Shown: positions 35,859 through 45,476, numbered from the stretch's first letter. The stretch is DNA of 64,000 nucleotides from Bacteroidales bacterium (GCA_020052415.1 JAGVPB010000094.1:1-64000); one strand, 5' to 3'. The notes: generated by a model from the sequence alone, not told the origin. Translations and numbers: made by a program.

Positions 35859-37094
35859 TTATTCGAACTCTTCCTTTAAAATTTTAATCACTTCTTTTAC
35901 CGTTTCCTCTTCAAGATCAGTTCGTTGTACCAAATCCTCAATTGTTAAGTTCAAAACACTTTTTGCAGTATCACAACCAATTGCTTTGAATTCGTCAATG
36001 ATCCAATCTTCAATTTCATCAACAAATTCGTTCAGGTCAACATCCTCAGAATCAACATCAGCTTCACGATAAACATCAATTTCATAGCCTGTAAGTTTTC
36101 CTGCCAGCTTTATATTGAAACCGCCTTTACCAATTGCAAGTGAAACCTGGTCGGGCCTGAGATAGACTTCGGCTTTTTTCTCCGCTTCAACAATATTGAT
36201 AGATGATATTTTTGCCGGACTCAATGCCCTTGAAATATACAGACTTGAATTTGCGGTGAAGTTGATCACATCAATGTTTTCATTTTTCAATTCCCTAACT
36301 ATTCCGTGTATCCGGGAGCCTTTCATACCCACACATGCGCCAACCGGATCTATCCTGTCGTCGTAAGATTCAACAGCAATTTTTGCCCGTTCGCCCGGCA
36401 CTCTGACAATATTTTTTATGGTAATCAGTCCATCGAAAACTTCAGGAACTTCAGCCTCAAACAAACGCTCTAAGAATGCTGATGAAGTCCGTGAAAGAAT
36501 AATAGCGGGAGTATTATTTCTCATTTCGACTTTCGAAACAACCGCCCTGATGGTATCGCCTTTGCGGTAAAAATCCGTCGGAATTTGTTCTGATTTCGGC
36601 AATATCAGTTCGATACCTTCATCATCAAGTACAAGAATCTCTTTCTTCCAAACCTGGTAAACTTCGCCAGTAATTATTTCGCCAATGCGCTCTTTGTATT
36701 TTCGATAAACATTGTCTTTTTCGTATTCCTGAATCTTAGAAACAAGGTTTTGCCTGATGGATAAAATTTCCCTTCGCCCAAAATCGAGCATTTTTATTTC
36801 CTCGGAAACATCTTCTCCAATTTCAAAATCAGGTTCGATTTTCACCGCTTCAGAATATGCAATCTGCAAATTACCATCTTCAACGGCGCCATCCTCCACG
36901 ATTACCCTGTTGCGCCAAATTTCCAGGTCGCCCTTATCAATATTGACAATGATATCAAAATTGTCGGCTGATCCGTACTTCTTTGTCAGCATGTGGCGAA
37001 AAATATCCTCAAGGATACGCATCATCGTTTCCCGGTCTATATTCTTGAATTCCTTAAATTCTGAAAAAGTCTCAACTAAATTGATATGTTCCAT
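35859..37094 (-). CDS. nusA: Transcription termination/antitermination factor NusA
   Basis: The 411-residue protein binds RNA polymerase and nascent RNA. Domains in order are the N-terminal polymerase-binding domain (1-125), S1 domain (about 130-200, GEIITGEVYQVWKKEILVLDDEGIELILP), and two KH domains (IDPVGACVGMKGSRIHGIVREL and VSLAIGKGGFNIKLAGKLTGYEIDVY). A short acidic C-terminus of about 60 residues (DVDLNEFVDEIEDWIIDEF) is related to one acidic repeat. It is 8 bp behind rimP and 66 bp ahead of infB, the standard operon. Confidence 0.97.
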   Translation of the reverse strand: MEHINLVETFSEFKEFKNIDRETMMRILEDIFRHMLTKKYGSADNFDIIVNIDKGDLEIWRNRVIVEDGAVEDGNLQIAYSEAVKIEPDFEIGEDVSEEIKMLDFGRREILSIRQNLVSKIQEYEKDNVYRKYKERIGEIITGEVYQVWKKEILVLDDEGIELILPKSEQIPTDFYRKGDTIRAVVSKVEMRNNTPAIILSRTSSAFLERLFEAEVPEVFDGLITIKNIVRVPGERAKIAVESYDDRIDPVGACVGMKGSRIHGIVRELKNENIDVINFTANSSLYISRALSPAKISSINIVEAEKKAEVYLRPDQVSLAIGKGGFNIKLAGKLTGYEIDVYREADVDSEDVDLNEFVDEIEDWIIDEFKAIGCDTAKSVLNLTIEDLVQRTDLEEETVKEVIKILKEEFE

Positions 37095-37102
37095 TTCTAT
37101 TA

Positions 37103-37570
37103 TTAATTCTTGTTATTATCCAATTTCGATTTAAAACTTATTAGTGGCATCGCCTCCTTAATATCACTGAATAAAAGTTTTTCGGTTTTTAGGTCCGAAC
37201 CCTTCTTTCCGGCTTTTATCAGTATTTCGATGCCACTTTCCGATAAGGTTTTTAATTCTCCTTCCATTTTCCGGTTATCGTTTGCCAGTATTTTTATTTC
37301 ACGACCGACATATTTATTATACTGCCTCAGCAATTTAAACGGCCGCTCAAGTCCCGGAGATGAAACCCGTAATTCATAATCTTCTTTATCCCTGTCGAAT
37401 TTCGATTCGATCAGCCTGGTGATCTCCACACATTCAGAGATATCAACTCCCTTATCAGAATCTAAATAAACATCTATCACATTACCTTTCCGAACCTCCA
37501 CTTCCACAAGGAAGGTTAATTTACCTTCAAGGTAACTGCTCACTACAAATTCAATATCATTTTTATTCAT
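37103..37570 (-). CDS. rimP: Ribosome maturation factor RimP
   Basis: The 155-residue protein assists maturation of the 30S subunit. Its two domains are visible: the N-terminal alpha/beta part with DVYLDSDKGVDISECVEITRLIESKFDRDKEDYELRVSSPGLERPF, including the conserved V-S-S-P-G-L-x-R-P motif, and the C-terminal SH3-like part (VGREIKILANDNRKMEGELKTL). The position as first gene before nusA and infB supports the call. A GC-rich hairpin lies in its leader. Confidence 0.96.
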   Translation of the reverse strand: MNKNDIEFVVSSYLEGKLTFLVEVEVRKGNVIDVYLDSDKGVDISECVEITRLIESKFDRDKEDYELRVSSPGLERPFKLLRQYNKYVGREIKILANDNRKMEGELKTLSESGIEILIKAGKKGSDLKTEKLLFSDIKEAMPLISFKSKLDNNKN

Positions 37571-37587
37571 AATTGTAATTAATGAAA

Positions 37588-37607
37588 GAGGGGACTGAAG
37601 CCCCCTC
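37588..37607 (-). promoter_or_regulatory. GC-rich hairpin in the rimP-nusA-infB leader
   Basis: On the minus strand GAGGGG and CCCCTC form a 6-bp stem with an 8-nt loop, ending about 18 bp before the rimP start codon and followed by TTTCATT. It is the only GC-rich hairpin in an AT-rich spacer of 287 bp. It could end readthrough from transketolase or act as an attenuator for the operon; neither is shown. Confidence 0.45.
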
Positions 37608-37857
37608 GAATCATAATTTCCTCTGTTAACCCAATGCGGTATAACATTTTCCGCTCCAAAAAGCGCGGCAAAGATAATTAAATATTTTAATTGCAGAATA
37701 TTTTATTTTCAGTGCCCGTAACTTATCCTGTTTAATTCACAACTATATAATTCTGGACTAAAATCCTTTATTTTCAGTCTATTGCATAATCCCAGACTTA
37801 AATCTGGAGTCAGGAAAAGCCCAATGACAATAGGTTTTAGCCTGATTTATGAATTAC

Positions 37858-39891
37858 TCAGGATAGATATTCAATTACCTTTTCAAATATATTCTGGGCA
37901 GTAAATCCAAATTTCCCATCCAATACCTTTGCCGGAGCAGAATAGCCGAAATGATCCAACCCAACAACTTTTCCTTTCGAACCAACCAATCCTGCCATTG
38001 TAACCGGCAACCCTGCCGTTAAAGCCAAAACCGGGATGTCGTCGGGAATAACTGTTTTCTGATATGAAGTATCCTGCAACCTGAACAGTCCTTCAGAAAT
38101 AGCAGAAACGATCTGCAACTTGAGCCCTTTTTCCTTCCGAAGAATATCGGCAGCTTCAACTAACGTCGAGACTTCAGATCCTGAAGCCACCAAAACGAGG
38201 TCAATCTTACCTTCATCCTTATGAACAATATAGGCTCCTTTATGCGCCTCTTGTGCTGCCCTGTATCTGCTGCTCTCAATTTCAAAAGGAATATCTTTGA
38301 TATTCTGTCGTGACAAAAGTAAGGCCGTTGGGGTCTCTGTGTTTTCAAGTGCCATTTGCCAGGCAACAACCGTCTCGGCTCCATCTGCAGGCCTGAGCAC
38401 AAGCATGCTGTTTTTACCGTCGTGATTTTTGAGTTTCTCCATCAACCTGATTTGTGCTTCGTGTTCAACAGGCTGGTGTGTCGGCCCGTCCTCCCCTACT
38501 CTGAATGAATCGTGGGTCCAAACATATTTAACGGGTAACTTCATAATTGCAGCTAATCGTACCGCCGGTTTCATAAAATCGGAAAACGCAAAGAATGTCC
38601 CGCAAACCGGAATGATATAATGTAAAGCTAAGCCATTCGCAATGCCTGCCATTGTAAGTTCAGATACACCTGCATGTAAAAAGGCACCACTAAAATCTCC
38701 CTTTTTAAGAGGTTTCGAATTTTTCAAAAATCCATCCGTTTTGTCGCTGTTCGAAAGATCTGCTGAAATCACGATCATGTTTTCAACCTGGTGCGCAAAC
38801 TCACCAAGTATCGAACCTGAAATAGCCCTGGTTGCGTTGTTTGGCTTTATTGCCATCTTTTGATAATCCACCTTAGGTACTTCCCAGGTTAAAATTTTAT
38901 CAAGGCGTTTGGCAAGTTCCGGATTTTCTTTTTTCCAGGATTCATAATACTCCCTTTTTTTCTGAGCTGATTTTCGCTTTTCGTCCAGAATATTTTGATA
39001 ATGCTGTTTGACCTCAGGAAAAATGACAAATGGATCTTCCGGATTGCCTCCAAGGCTGGCAATAGTTTTTGCATAAGAACCTCCTGCTGCGCTGAGGGGC
39101 TGTCCATGAGTTGAAACCATACCTTCAAAGCTTTCTCCCAATTCAGTAAGGCTTCCTTTACCCATGATTGTTTTTCCAATGATAAGGAAGGGTTTTTCCT
39201 TTTCTTCATTCGCTTTAATAAGCGCTCCCCCGATCTCATCAATATCATTACCATCAATAGTAACTACTCTCCAACCCCAGGCTTCATATTTTTTCGCTGT
39301 ATCCTCCTTCGTAACTTCTGCTACTTTTGTTGAAAGCTGAACCTTATTAGAGTCATAAAACATAATGAGATTGTTCAAACCGAGATAACCCGCTATTCTG
39401 CCGGCCCCCTGTGAAATTTCCTCCTGGACTCCTCCATCCGAGATAAATGTATAAATTTTATGCGACATCCACTCGCCGAATCGTGCAACCAGAAAGCGTT
39501 CGGCAATGGCCGCACCCACAGCCATTGTGTGTCCCTGACCCAAAGGTCCGGAAGTGTTTTCGATTCCCCTTTTCACATCCAGTTCCGGATGTCCGGGAGT
39601 CGGGCTATGCCATTGCCTGAAGTTCTTCATGTCATCGGTTGAATAAGATCCAACCAAACCCAGTACCGAATACATCATTGCCGACATGTGGCCGGGATCG
39701 AGGAAAAAGCGGTCACGGAAAGGCCATTCCATATTATCCGGATCAAAATTCAAAAACTCCGAGTACAGGACATGGATAAAATCGGCTGCACCCATGGCTC
39801 CGCCGGGATGGCCCGAGCCGGCTTTTTCGACCATGGCTAGTGACAATATGCGGATGTTATCTGCTGATCTGTTGATGATGGTTTTGTTCAT
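37858..39891 (-). CDS. tkt: Transketolase
   Basis: The 677-residue thiamine-diphosphate enzyme transfers two-carbon units in the pentose-phosphate pathway. Landmarks are KAGSGHPGGAMGAADF, LDPGHMSAMMYSVLG, GPLGQGHTMAVGAA, the ThDP/Mg segment FISDGGVQEEISQGA, the DLSNSDKT pyrimidine-domain region, and WTHDSFRVGEDGPTHQPVEH. It is a single full-length chain, not the split form found in some anaerobes. It follows pdxB by 18 bp on the minus strand. The 287 bp after its stop, up to rimP, hold a small CCAGA/TCTGG hairpin near 37790 and no gene. Confidence 0.97.
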   Translation of the reverse strand: MNKTIINRSADNIRILSLAMVEKAGSGHPGGAMGAADFIHVLYSEFLNFDPDNMEWPFRDRFFLDPGHMSAMMYSVLGLVGSYSTDDMKNFRQWHSPTPGHPELDVKRGIENTSGPLGQGHTMAVGAAIAERFLVARFGEWMSHKIYTFISDGGVQEEISQGAGRIAGYLGLNNLIMFYDSNKVQLSTKVAEVTKEDTAKKYEAWGWRVVTIDGNDIDEIGGALIKANEEKEKPFLIIGKTIMGKGSLTELGESFEGMVSTHGQPLSAAGGSYAKTIASLGGNPEDPFVIFPEVKQHYQNILDEKRKSAQKKREYYESWKKENPELAKRLDKILTWEVPKVDYQKMAIKPNNATRAISGSILGEFAHQVENMIVISADLSNSDKTDGFLKNSKPLKKGDFSGAFLHAGVSELTMAGIANGLALHYIIPVCGTFFAFSDFMKPAVRLAAIMKLPVKYVWTHDSFRVGEDGPTHQPVEHEAQIRLMEKLKNHDGKNSMLVLRPADGAETVVAWQMALENTETPTALLLSRQNIKDIPFEIESSRYRAAQEAHKGAYIVHKDEGKIDLVLVASGSEVSTLVEAADILRKEKGLKLQIVSAISEGLFRLQDTSYQKTVIPDDIPVLALTAGLPVTMAGLVGSKGKVVGLDHFGYSAPAKVLDGKFGFTAQNIFEKVIEYLS

Positions 39892-39909
39892 AGAAAAATT
39901 TATTTGTAA

Positions 39910-41031
39910 TTATTTTAAAAATTTAAATCCCATTTCTCTTAAAATTCGAATGGTATTCTTATCCGGTGTCTTCATATCCAAACTATATCCGGAATTTTCT
40001 CTTCTGAATTTATAATTGCCCCTGATCTTTTCAAATTCCGATGGATTATTTCTTAGAAGTTTATCGTCATCGAGAATATTATAAGCAGCAAGTATTGCTT
40101 TTATAATGCATTGTTGCTCATTCAGATCCTTACAGTCAAGTTTAATAATCCGGGATTTTGTATCCAAAACAGGCATCTGTTTTTCCAAAGGTAAATTAAA
40201 AAAGTCACTAACAGATTTTACAATCATTTCGGTGGCTTTGGCTTTACCTTCAACTGAATAGCCTGCGATATGCGGAGTTCCGATGCTTGCAATTCTCAGT
40301 AATTCATGGTCAATATCCGGTTCATTTTGCCAAACATCCAATACACAATGTTTGACTTTACCATTATTTATAGCATCCTTCAAAGCTTTTGAATCAATAA
40401 CCTGTCCTCTTGAAGTATTAATTAAAATAACCGGACGTTCCAGTTTTTCAAAAAACAGGCGATCAATAAGATTAAAGGTTTTATCCTCTCCTGATAACAA
40501 AAGCGGAACGTGTAATGTAATGATATCTGCCTCTTTTTGAATCTGATTCAGGTTAACGAAACCAGTCATACCTTCATTCCTGGCTCTTGGCGGATCGTTT
40601 AATAATACCTTCATGCCAATTGCCCGAACAACTTTTTCTATGAGTGACCCGATGGTTCCTACTCCCACAATACCGATCGTCATCCTGAATAATTCAAGTC
40701 CGGACTTTTCACTTAAAGCAAAAAGGGCACTGTAAACATATTGTTCTACCGCTTTTGCATTGCAACCTTTGGCAGTAGTCCACCGGATGTTGTTCAGCCT
40801 GCAAAATTCTTTGTCAATATGATCGTCGCCTATGGTGGCGGAAGCGATCAGTTTGACTGATGTCCCGCCAAGCAATTCCGCGTTGCATTGCGTAATTGAC
40901 CTTGTGAGCAAAGCATCTGCATCTAATAGTGTCGCGTTACTGATCTCATTTCCGGGAATATATTGTACCTCGCAATAAGGTTCAAACACCCCTTGAAGAA
41001 ATGGAATTTTATGATCGGCGACTATCTTCAT
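39910..41031 (-). CDS. pdxB: Erythronate-4-phosphate dehydrogenase
   Basis: The 373-residue enzyme oxidises 4-phosphoerythronate in the DXP-dependent pyridoxal-phosphate pathway. It has the 2-hydroxyacid dehydrogenase fold: start MKIVADHKIPFLQGVFEPYCEVQYIPG as in PdxB, TRSITQCNAELL, the NAD-binding GIVGVGTIGSLIEKVVRAIGMKVLLNDPPR, NTSRGQVIDSKAL, and HIAGYSVEGKAKATEMI with the catalytic histidine. The C-terminal dimerisation part specific to PdxB (residues 285-373) is present. It lies 8 bp after the LPP20 gene and 18 bp before tkt. Confidence 0.95.
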   Translation of the reverse strand: MKIVADHKIPFLQGVFEPYCEVQYIPGNEISNATLLDADALLTRSITQCNAELLGGTSVKLIASATIGDDHIDKEFCRLNNIRWTTAKGCNAKAVEQYVYSALFALSEKSGLELFRMTIGIVGVGTIGSLIEKVVRAIGMKVLLNDPPRARNEGMTGFVNLNQIQKEADIITLHVPLLLSGEDKTFNLIDRLFFEKLERPVILINTSRGQVIDSKALKDAINNGKVKHCVLDVWQNEPDIDHELLRIASIGTPHIAGYSVEGKAKATEMIVKSVSDFFNLPLEKQMPVLDTKSRIIKLDCKDLNEQQCIIKAILAAYNILDDDKLLRNNPSEFEKIRGNYKFRRENSGYSLDMKTPDKNTIRILREMGFKFLK

Positions 41032-41039
41032 TCTTCGGC

Positions 41040-42386
41040 TTATTTAATTTCGTCAATCCCCTGTTGCAGATATTTCCGACCAAGTGATAATATAAATTCA
41101 TCGAAGGCTTTGTTTTTTGCACTGCTTAAATCGGTACTCACTCCTTTTATTTCTTCAGTTTTTTTGGCCCAGATTAGTTTGGAATTTTTATCATAAATAT
41201 TCATTTCACCATCAAGATAAACCGATGTCAGACCACCTGAACTTTGACCGTTTCTGAAACTATATTTGATCCCAAAAATAAAATCAGCGGAACTTTCAGG
41301 CTGGATCAGGTATCCTGACGCAAGAACTACCTCGCTGAACAGATTGATAATCTTTTCGTCGTCAAACAACGTACCGGACTGCTTGTCTATTTTAAGCGCC
41401 AATGCCGGTTGAATAATCTTCACAATAGTTATTGCCGGGTCAATGTATTTTTTGTTAACTAATCCCCGAATAAATAAATCGTCCACGGCTTTCATTGCAA
41501 TATCTTTAAGATTTATTGTGGCATGAATTTGTTCGGCGCAGTTCAGTGAATATATCGGATCGGAATAAAGGTTTATAAATCCATACTGATCGGAAATCTC
41601 ACGGTCTTTCTTCAGATAACCACCTGAAAAGCCTAATTCAACAGGTATCCCTTGTACAGGGAGCGCATTGAACAGCGTTTTAAACCGTAACGGGGGATTG
41701 ACGGATTCTCCTCTTTTTACAGTAATTGTTGGAGTTTCCGGCTGAATAGATAATGCAGAAATAATCTCATTGATTGACGAATAAAGTTCATTGCCAATAT
41801 CAATTTTATTGCCTTTAAAATCAGCCGGTGTCTCTTCGTCAAGATAAGAAACCAATGCCTGTAGTCCCTGTAAATAGAAGCTTAAAGCTTCTACCGGATG
41901 ATTTTGCTCCTGATCATTTTTGCCGGAAATATATTTGGCCAATGCAGTTTCAGTAGCTTCCTTTTTCTTCTTTTCCTTCATTTCATGATAGATTTCCCTG
42001 GAAATATGGAAATAAACCCAGTAAGAGTCAGGAGTTTCATAAGCTTCTGCGGGTTCAAAACCTTCGAGGTAATCATCGGTAGTAGTTTCAATCTTCTGGT
42101 CGAAAGTTTCTGAGTGGCCGTATTCGGTTTCAATGGTATGCAGTACCGAAGTTGAGCTGATGGTCGCAGAAACCTCGCCCGCAAGGTCGGCAAGTGCATC
42201 CTGACGGGCTTTTGCAATATATTCGGCAGATGTTCCAACCTTTTTAGCAGAACCGATTCCGACATAATAGCCATGAATGATGGGTTTCTGTTTCATCCAC
42301 TCCGGTTGTAACTTAAATTCGGCAGCCTCTTTTTTGGCTGCACACGAAGCCATCAAAATTAAAATGAATATCATCGGGTATTTCAT
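41040..42386 (-). CDS. LPP20-family lipoprotein
   Basis: The 448-residue protein has a lipoprotein signal peptide (IFILILMASCAAKKE, lipobox cysteine at residue 15). An LPP20-type domain follows (YYVGIGSAKKVGTSAEYIAKARQDALADLAGEVSATI), the alternate helix-strand unit found in several envelope lipoproteins. The remaining 300 residues contain beta-sandwich-like stretches and a late segment (LIQPESSADFIFGIKYSFRNGQ) that resembles the periplasmic parts of secretion-associated lipoproteins. Its ATG overlaps the stop of the preceding lipoprotein gene by 4 bp, so the two probably work together. Function is unknown. Confidence 0.8.
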   Translation of the reverse strand: MKYPMIFILILMASCAAKKEAAEFKLQPEWMKQKPIIHGYYVGIGSAKKVGTSAEYIAKARQDALADLAGEVSATISSTSVLHTIETEYGHSETFDQKIETTTDDYLEGFEPAEAYETPDSYWVYFHISREIYHEMKEKKKKEATETALAKYISGKNDQEQNHPVEALSFYLQGLQALVSYLDEETPADFKGNKIDIGNELYSSINEIISALSIQPETPTITVKRGESVNPPLRFKTLFNALPVQGIPVELGFSGGYLKKDREISDQYGFINLYSDPIYSLNCAEQIHATINLKDIAMKAVDDLFIRGLVNKKYIDPAITIVKIIQPALALKIDKQSGTLFDDEKIINLFSEVVLASGYLIQPESSADFIFGIKYSFRNGQSSGGLTSVYLDGEMNIYDKNSKLIWAKKTEEIKGVSTDLSSAKNKAFDEFILSLGRKYLQQGIDEIK

Positions 42387-43747
42387 TTCTTCTCAGGATT
42401 GAAGTTATTTATTTTACCGGCTATCCGGCTTGCCGACTGATCAACAAGTTCACCGGTCAGGTTCGGAACAGGCTTAATTTGTTGTTTGGCATTCAGGAGA
42501 TTTTTCAGGTTATTTACTTCATTCCAGTTATCTTTAACAATGTCTTCCGGCGACCTGGAATTTTTATTTTTCCAGTAACCCGGAACAAGCTTCTTTTTAT
42601 CTCCTGTAAACGTTGCATAATGAATTTTATCCGTGTTGCTGAGCGTAAACATATCACTCACCTGGACTTCGCCATTCTCAGTGCCGGTAAGTTTGAAATT
42701 AAGTCCGAACCTGGCCTGGTTCTGCATTTCAAATTCAAAATATTCGATTTTATGATAGTTTACTTTTTCTATTTCTTCTCCCGCTGCATTTTTTTCTTTG
42801 ATCACCTCTTTGAGATAACCCCTTTTGGTGGTTTTATTCAGCTTCCCTTCGGTTCCGGAAACTTCAGCGATATTACCAGTCAATACTGCCTTTATTCCGG
42901 CGAGGTTGGCAGTTTGCAAATTAATCTTGCCATTTTCATATAGATTGATACTGACCGAGGAAGGATCAATTAATCTTATAAAAGGATTATTTGAATTCAG
43001 AAGTTCATCCCTGAGTTTAATTGTAAGAGCTGAGGCTGCAGATTTTTGAGTGCCCTGTGAGTATGTAAAATCGGTTGCCAGTATTGTGATTGTACCCTTT
43101 TCACGGGCTTCGTCTTTTAGGGTTGCAGATTGTTTATATTCTTTAGCGCCATTAATAATTTCGTTGAGTTTATAGTAAGCCTGACGGTAAAGCTTGTTAT
43201 CGAGCAAATGGTTGGCTTCGCGGTACATGGGTTCGTACTTTGCAGTGATGTACTTTTCTTTGACATCTTTATAGTTTTCGTCAATTTTTTTGATCTCCTC
43301 AAAAACCGCCTTAGCATCAGTGAATTCTTCACGATTTAGCTTATCAATTCCTTCAACGTATTTTTTATTCAGAAAATCACCTTTGGCCTCTTCATAATAG
43401 GATTTATAACTTTCAGGATAATTAAGTTCGACCCCTGCTGCTTTTACCTTTTTATAGTAATCATCAGCAATGATATATTTATAAACTGACTGTTGGTAAT
43501 CCGCCTGTTTGTACAACTGCATAAAATCAGCAAGCTTTTTATCAAGCGAAAGCTGGCTGGTTTTTCTCAACCCCAGTTTGGCATCCACATTGGCCGGATT
43601 TTTTTGAACAGCGAGCAAATAGTAAGAAGCTGCGTCCTCATAAAGGCCGGCCTGTTCAAATTTTAAAGCTTTTTTTGTGAACCGTTTTGATGCACAGGCT
43701 GAAAACAAAATGATAAAGCTGATAAACAGGCAAATTTTTTTAATCAT
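42383..43747 (-). CDS. TPR lipoprotein with CsgG-like domain
   Basis: The start at ATG 43747 gives a lipoprotein signal MIKKICLFISFIILFSACASKRF with the lipobox cysteine at 18; 15 further codons upstream are open but would bury it. Residues 25-215 hold TPR-like helices (AGLYEDAASYYLLAVQKNPANVDAKLG and others). Residues 235-400 (TILATDFTYSQGTQKSAASALTIKLRDELLNS, GIKAVLTGNIAEVSG) look like the CsgG/FlgO-type fold of outer-membrane secretion lipoproteins. It is the first gene of a run with LPP20, pdxB and tkt. A curli-like or other export function is inference from the fold resemblance. Confidence 0.75.
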   Translation of the reverse strand: MIKKICLFISFIILFSACASKRFTKKALKFEQAGLYEDAASYYLLAVQKNPANVDAKLGLRKTSQLSLDKKLADFMQLYKQADYQQSVYKYIIADDYYKKVKAAGVELNYPESYKSYYEEAKGDFLNKKYVEGIDKLNREEFTDAKAVFEEIKKIDENYKDVKEKYITAKYEPMYREANHLLDNKLYRQAYYKLNEIINGAKEYKQSATLKDEAREKGTITILATDFTYSQGTQKSAASALTIKLRDELLNSNNPFIRLIDPSSVSINLYENGKINLQTANLAGIKAVLTGNIAEVSGTEGKLNKTTKRGYLKEVIKEKNAAGEEIEKVNYHKIEYFEFEMQNQARFGLNFKLTGTENGEVQVSDMFTLSNTDKIHYATFTGDKKKLVPGYWKNKNSRSPEDIVKDNWNEVNNLKNLLNAKQQIKPVPNLTGELVDQSASRIAGKINNFNPEKK

Positions 43748-43879
43748 ATCGCTGAATATTCCGAATGCAAAGAAAGAGTATAAAAAAATCAAAGCGATAA
43801 AATTAGAAAATTTTGTTTCAATAAGTTAGACTTGAATCATCAACCCTTAGTATTGAGTATTCAGTCTTTAGTCTTACCC

Positions 43880-43924
43880 TTATTTCCCTTATTTCCCTTA
43901 TTTCCCTTATTCCCCTTATTCCCC
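43880..43924. repeat. Five tandem 9-bp units TTATTTCCC/TTATTCCCC
   Basis: Three exact TTATTTCCC units begin at 43880, 43889 and 43898, followed by two TTATTCCCC units at 43907 and 43916, then a pyrimidine run. All cytosines lie on the plus strand. It is an unstable-looking array in the spacer upstream of the symporter gene. Confidence 0.9.
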
Positions 43925-44011
43925 CTTTTTCCAATATATCCTTCTTTTTGGTAATTTATCCCTATCAAAATACAAATTAAACCTGACTTCCGGTGGAATA
44001 AACTGTTTTCC

Positions 44012-44019
44012 TACTTTTG
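44012..44019 (+). promoter_or_regulatory. Candidate -7 element for the symporter gene
   Basis: TACTTTTG fits the Bacteroidota -7 consensus TAnnTTTG and lies 33 bp before the ATG at 44053. The -33 position does not carry a clear TTTG, so support is limited to one element and its distance. Confidence 0.3.
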
Positions 44020-44052
44020 TTTGGTAATAATCCTTAAAGTATAAGTGGAAAT

Positions 44053-45447
44053 ATGTTGAAACCAAAAACGATTCTGTGGATATTGTTAGCAGTCATCACT
44101 CTTACAGCAATAACGCATGCGTTGAAGATTTACCAGTTAACGGATATTCCGGTTACTGTTAACCTTATATTGCGCTGGCTTGTTGTGGCTACCCTGATCA
44201 TTCATGCGATCCAAAAAAAGAACCTGACAACCTGGATTTTGATCAGTATGGTGGCCGGAGCTGAATTTGGATACGACCTTCCCGGGTTTTCGCTGAACCT
44301 TCAATTGTTCAGTAAAATATTCCTTAACCTCATCAAAACCATCATTGCTCCCTTGCTCTTTGCCACCCTTGTAGTTGGAATTGCCGGCCATTCCAATCTT
44401 AAGCAGGTGGGAAGAATGGGATGGAAATCCATATTATATTTTGAAATCGTTTCGACCGTCGCTCTGTTTATCGGACTTGCTGCCATTAACCTGAGCGGTG
44501 CAGGCGAAGGGGTAATCCTGCCCGAAGGATCGGATCACTCGGCCATTCCGGAAATAAAAAAACAAACGACCCAGGAAATCATTTTACACGTATTTCCTGA
44601 AAATATTGCAAAAGCGGTTTATGAAGGGCAGGTTTTACAAATCGTAATCTTCTCCATCATTTTCGGGATCGCAGTCGCATTGCTCAAAGAGAAACATAAA
44701 TCCGTCATGCTCCGGTTCTCGGAAAGCCTTGCTGAAACCATGTTCCGGTTTACCAACCTGATCATGTATTTTGCACCGTTAGCCGTATTTGCTGCTATTG
44801 CCTATTCTGTGGGACATATGGGTCTCGATATACTGTTTAATTTATTCAAGTTACTTATTACACTTTATGTTGCACTTGTTTGTTTTCTATTACTCGTTCT
44901 CTTTCCTATTGCCCTTACTCTTAAAATACCTATCAAAAACTTTATCAGGGCCGTTTCAGAACCTGCATCCATTGCCTTTGCAACTACAAGCAGCGAATCG
45001 GCGCTGCCGATTGCTATGGAAGTCATGGAAAAGTTCGGGGTTCCCAGGAAAATTGTGGCTTTTGTTATGCCGACCGGTTATAGCTTTAACCTTGACGGAA
45101 CGACACTTTACCTTTCGCTGGCAACGATTTTTATCGCACAGGTAACCGGCATCCATCTTTCATTCGAAAAGCAATTAATTATCGTTTTTACCCTGATGCT
45201 GACGAGTAAGGGAGTTGCAGGGGTGCCGAGGGCTTCCCTTGTAATTCTACTGGCGACTGCCACCAATTTCGGCTTGCCGGTTTGGCCGATCTTTATTATT
45301 CTTGGGATTGACGAATTAATGGATATGGCAAGGACTTCTGTGAATGTGATTGGTAATTGCCTTGCAACGGTTGTTATTGCAAGGTGGGAAAATGAATTTG
45401 ACCGGGAGGCAGCACTAAAATTTAATCCTGATGCAGTAGCTAAGTGA
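44053..45447 (+). CDS. Dicarboxylate/amino acid:cation symporter (DAACS)
   Basis: The 464-residue inner-membrane protein belongs to the GltP/GltT/DctA family that imports glutamate, aspartate or C4-dicarboxylates with protons or sodium. Family marks are the re-entrant loop ATTSSESALPIAMEVME (serine-rich motif), MPTGYSFNLDGTTLYLSLATIFIAQ with the NLDGT core, the second hairpin SKGVAGVPRASLVILLATATNFGLP, and the substrate-binding helix DELMDMARTSVNVIGNCLATVVIARWE. An N-terminal extension with two extra hydrophobic segments is seen. The substrate is not fixed by sequence alone. It converges with the small YciI-like gene. Confidence 0.94.
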   Translation: MLKPKTILWILLAVITLTAITHALKIYQLTDIPVTVNLILRWLVVATLIIHAIQKKNLTTWILISMVAGAEFGYDLPGFSLNLQLFSKIFLNLIKTIIAPLLFATLVVGIAGHSNLKQVGRMGWKSILYFEIVSTVALFIGLAAINLSGAGEGVILPEGSDHSAIPEIKKQTTQEIILHVFPENIAKAVYEGQVLQIVIFSIIFGIAVALLKEKHKSVMLRFSESLAETMFRFTNLIMYFAPLAVFAAIAYSVGHMGLDILFNLFKLLITLYVALVCFLLLVLFPIALTLKIPIKNFIRAVSEPASIAFATTSSESALPIAMEVMEKFGVPRKIVAFVMPTGYSFNLDGTTLYLSLATIFIAQVTGIHLSFEKQLIIVFTLMLTSKGVAGVPRASLVILLATATNFGLPVWPIFIILGIDELMDMARTSVNVIGNCLATVVIARWENEFDREAALKFNPDAVAK

Positions 45448-45476
45448 TCGGATTTGTATTTTGGAATTACCTTGCT

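Larger units (their letters stand above)
43748..44052. other. 305-bp divergent spacer with tandem repeat
   Basis: The spacer lies between the minus-strand lipoprotein gene and the plus-strand symporter gene. It holds the TTATTTCCC tandem array (43880-43924), a short ATTGAGTATTCAGTCTTTAGTC word-like run before it, and a -7-like element TACTTTTG at 44012-44019. No other feature was seen. Confidence 0.5.
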
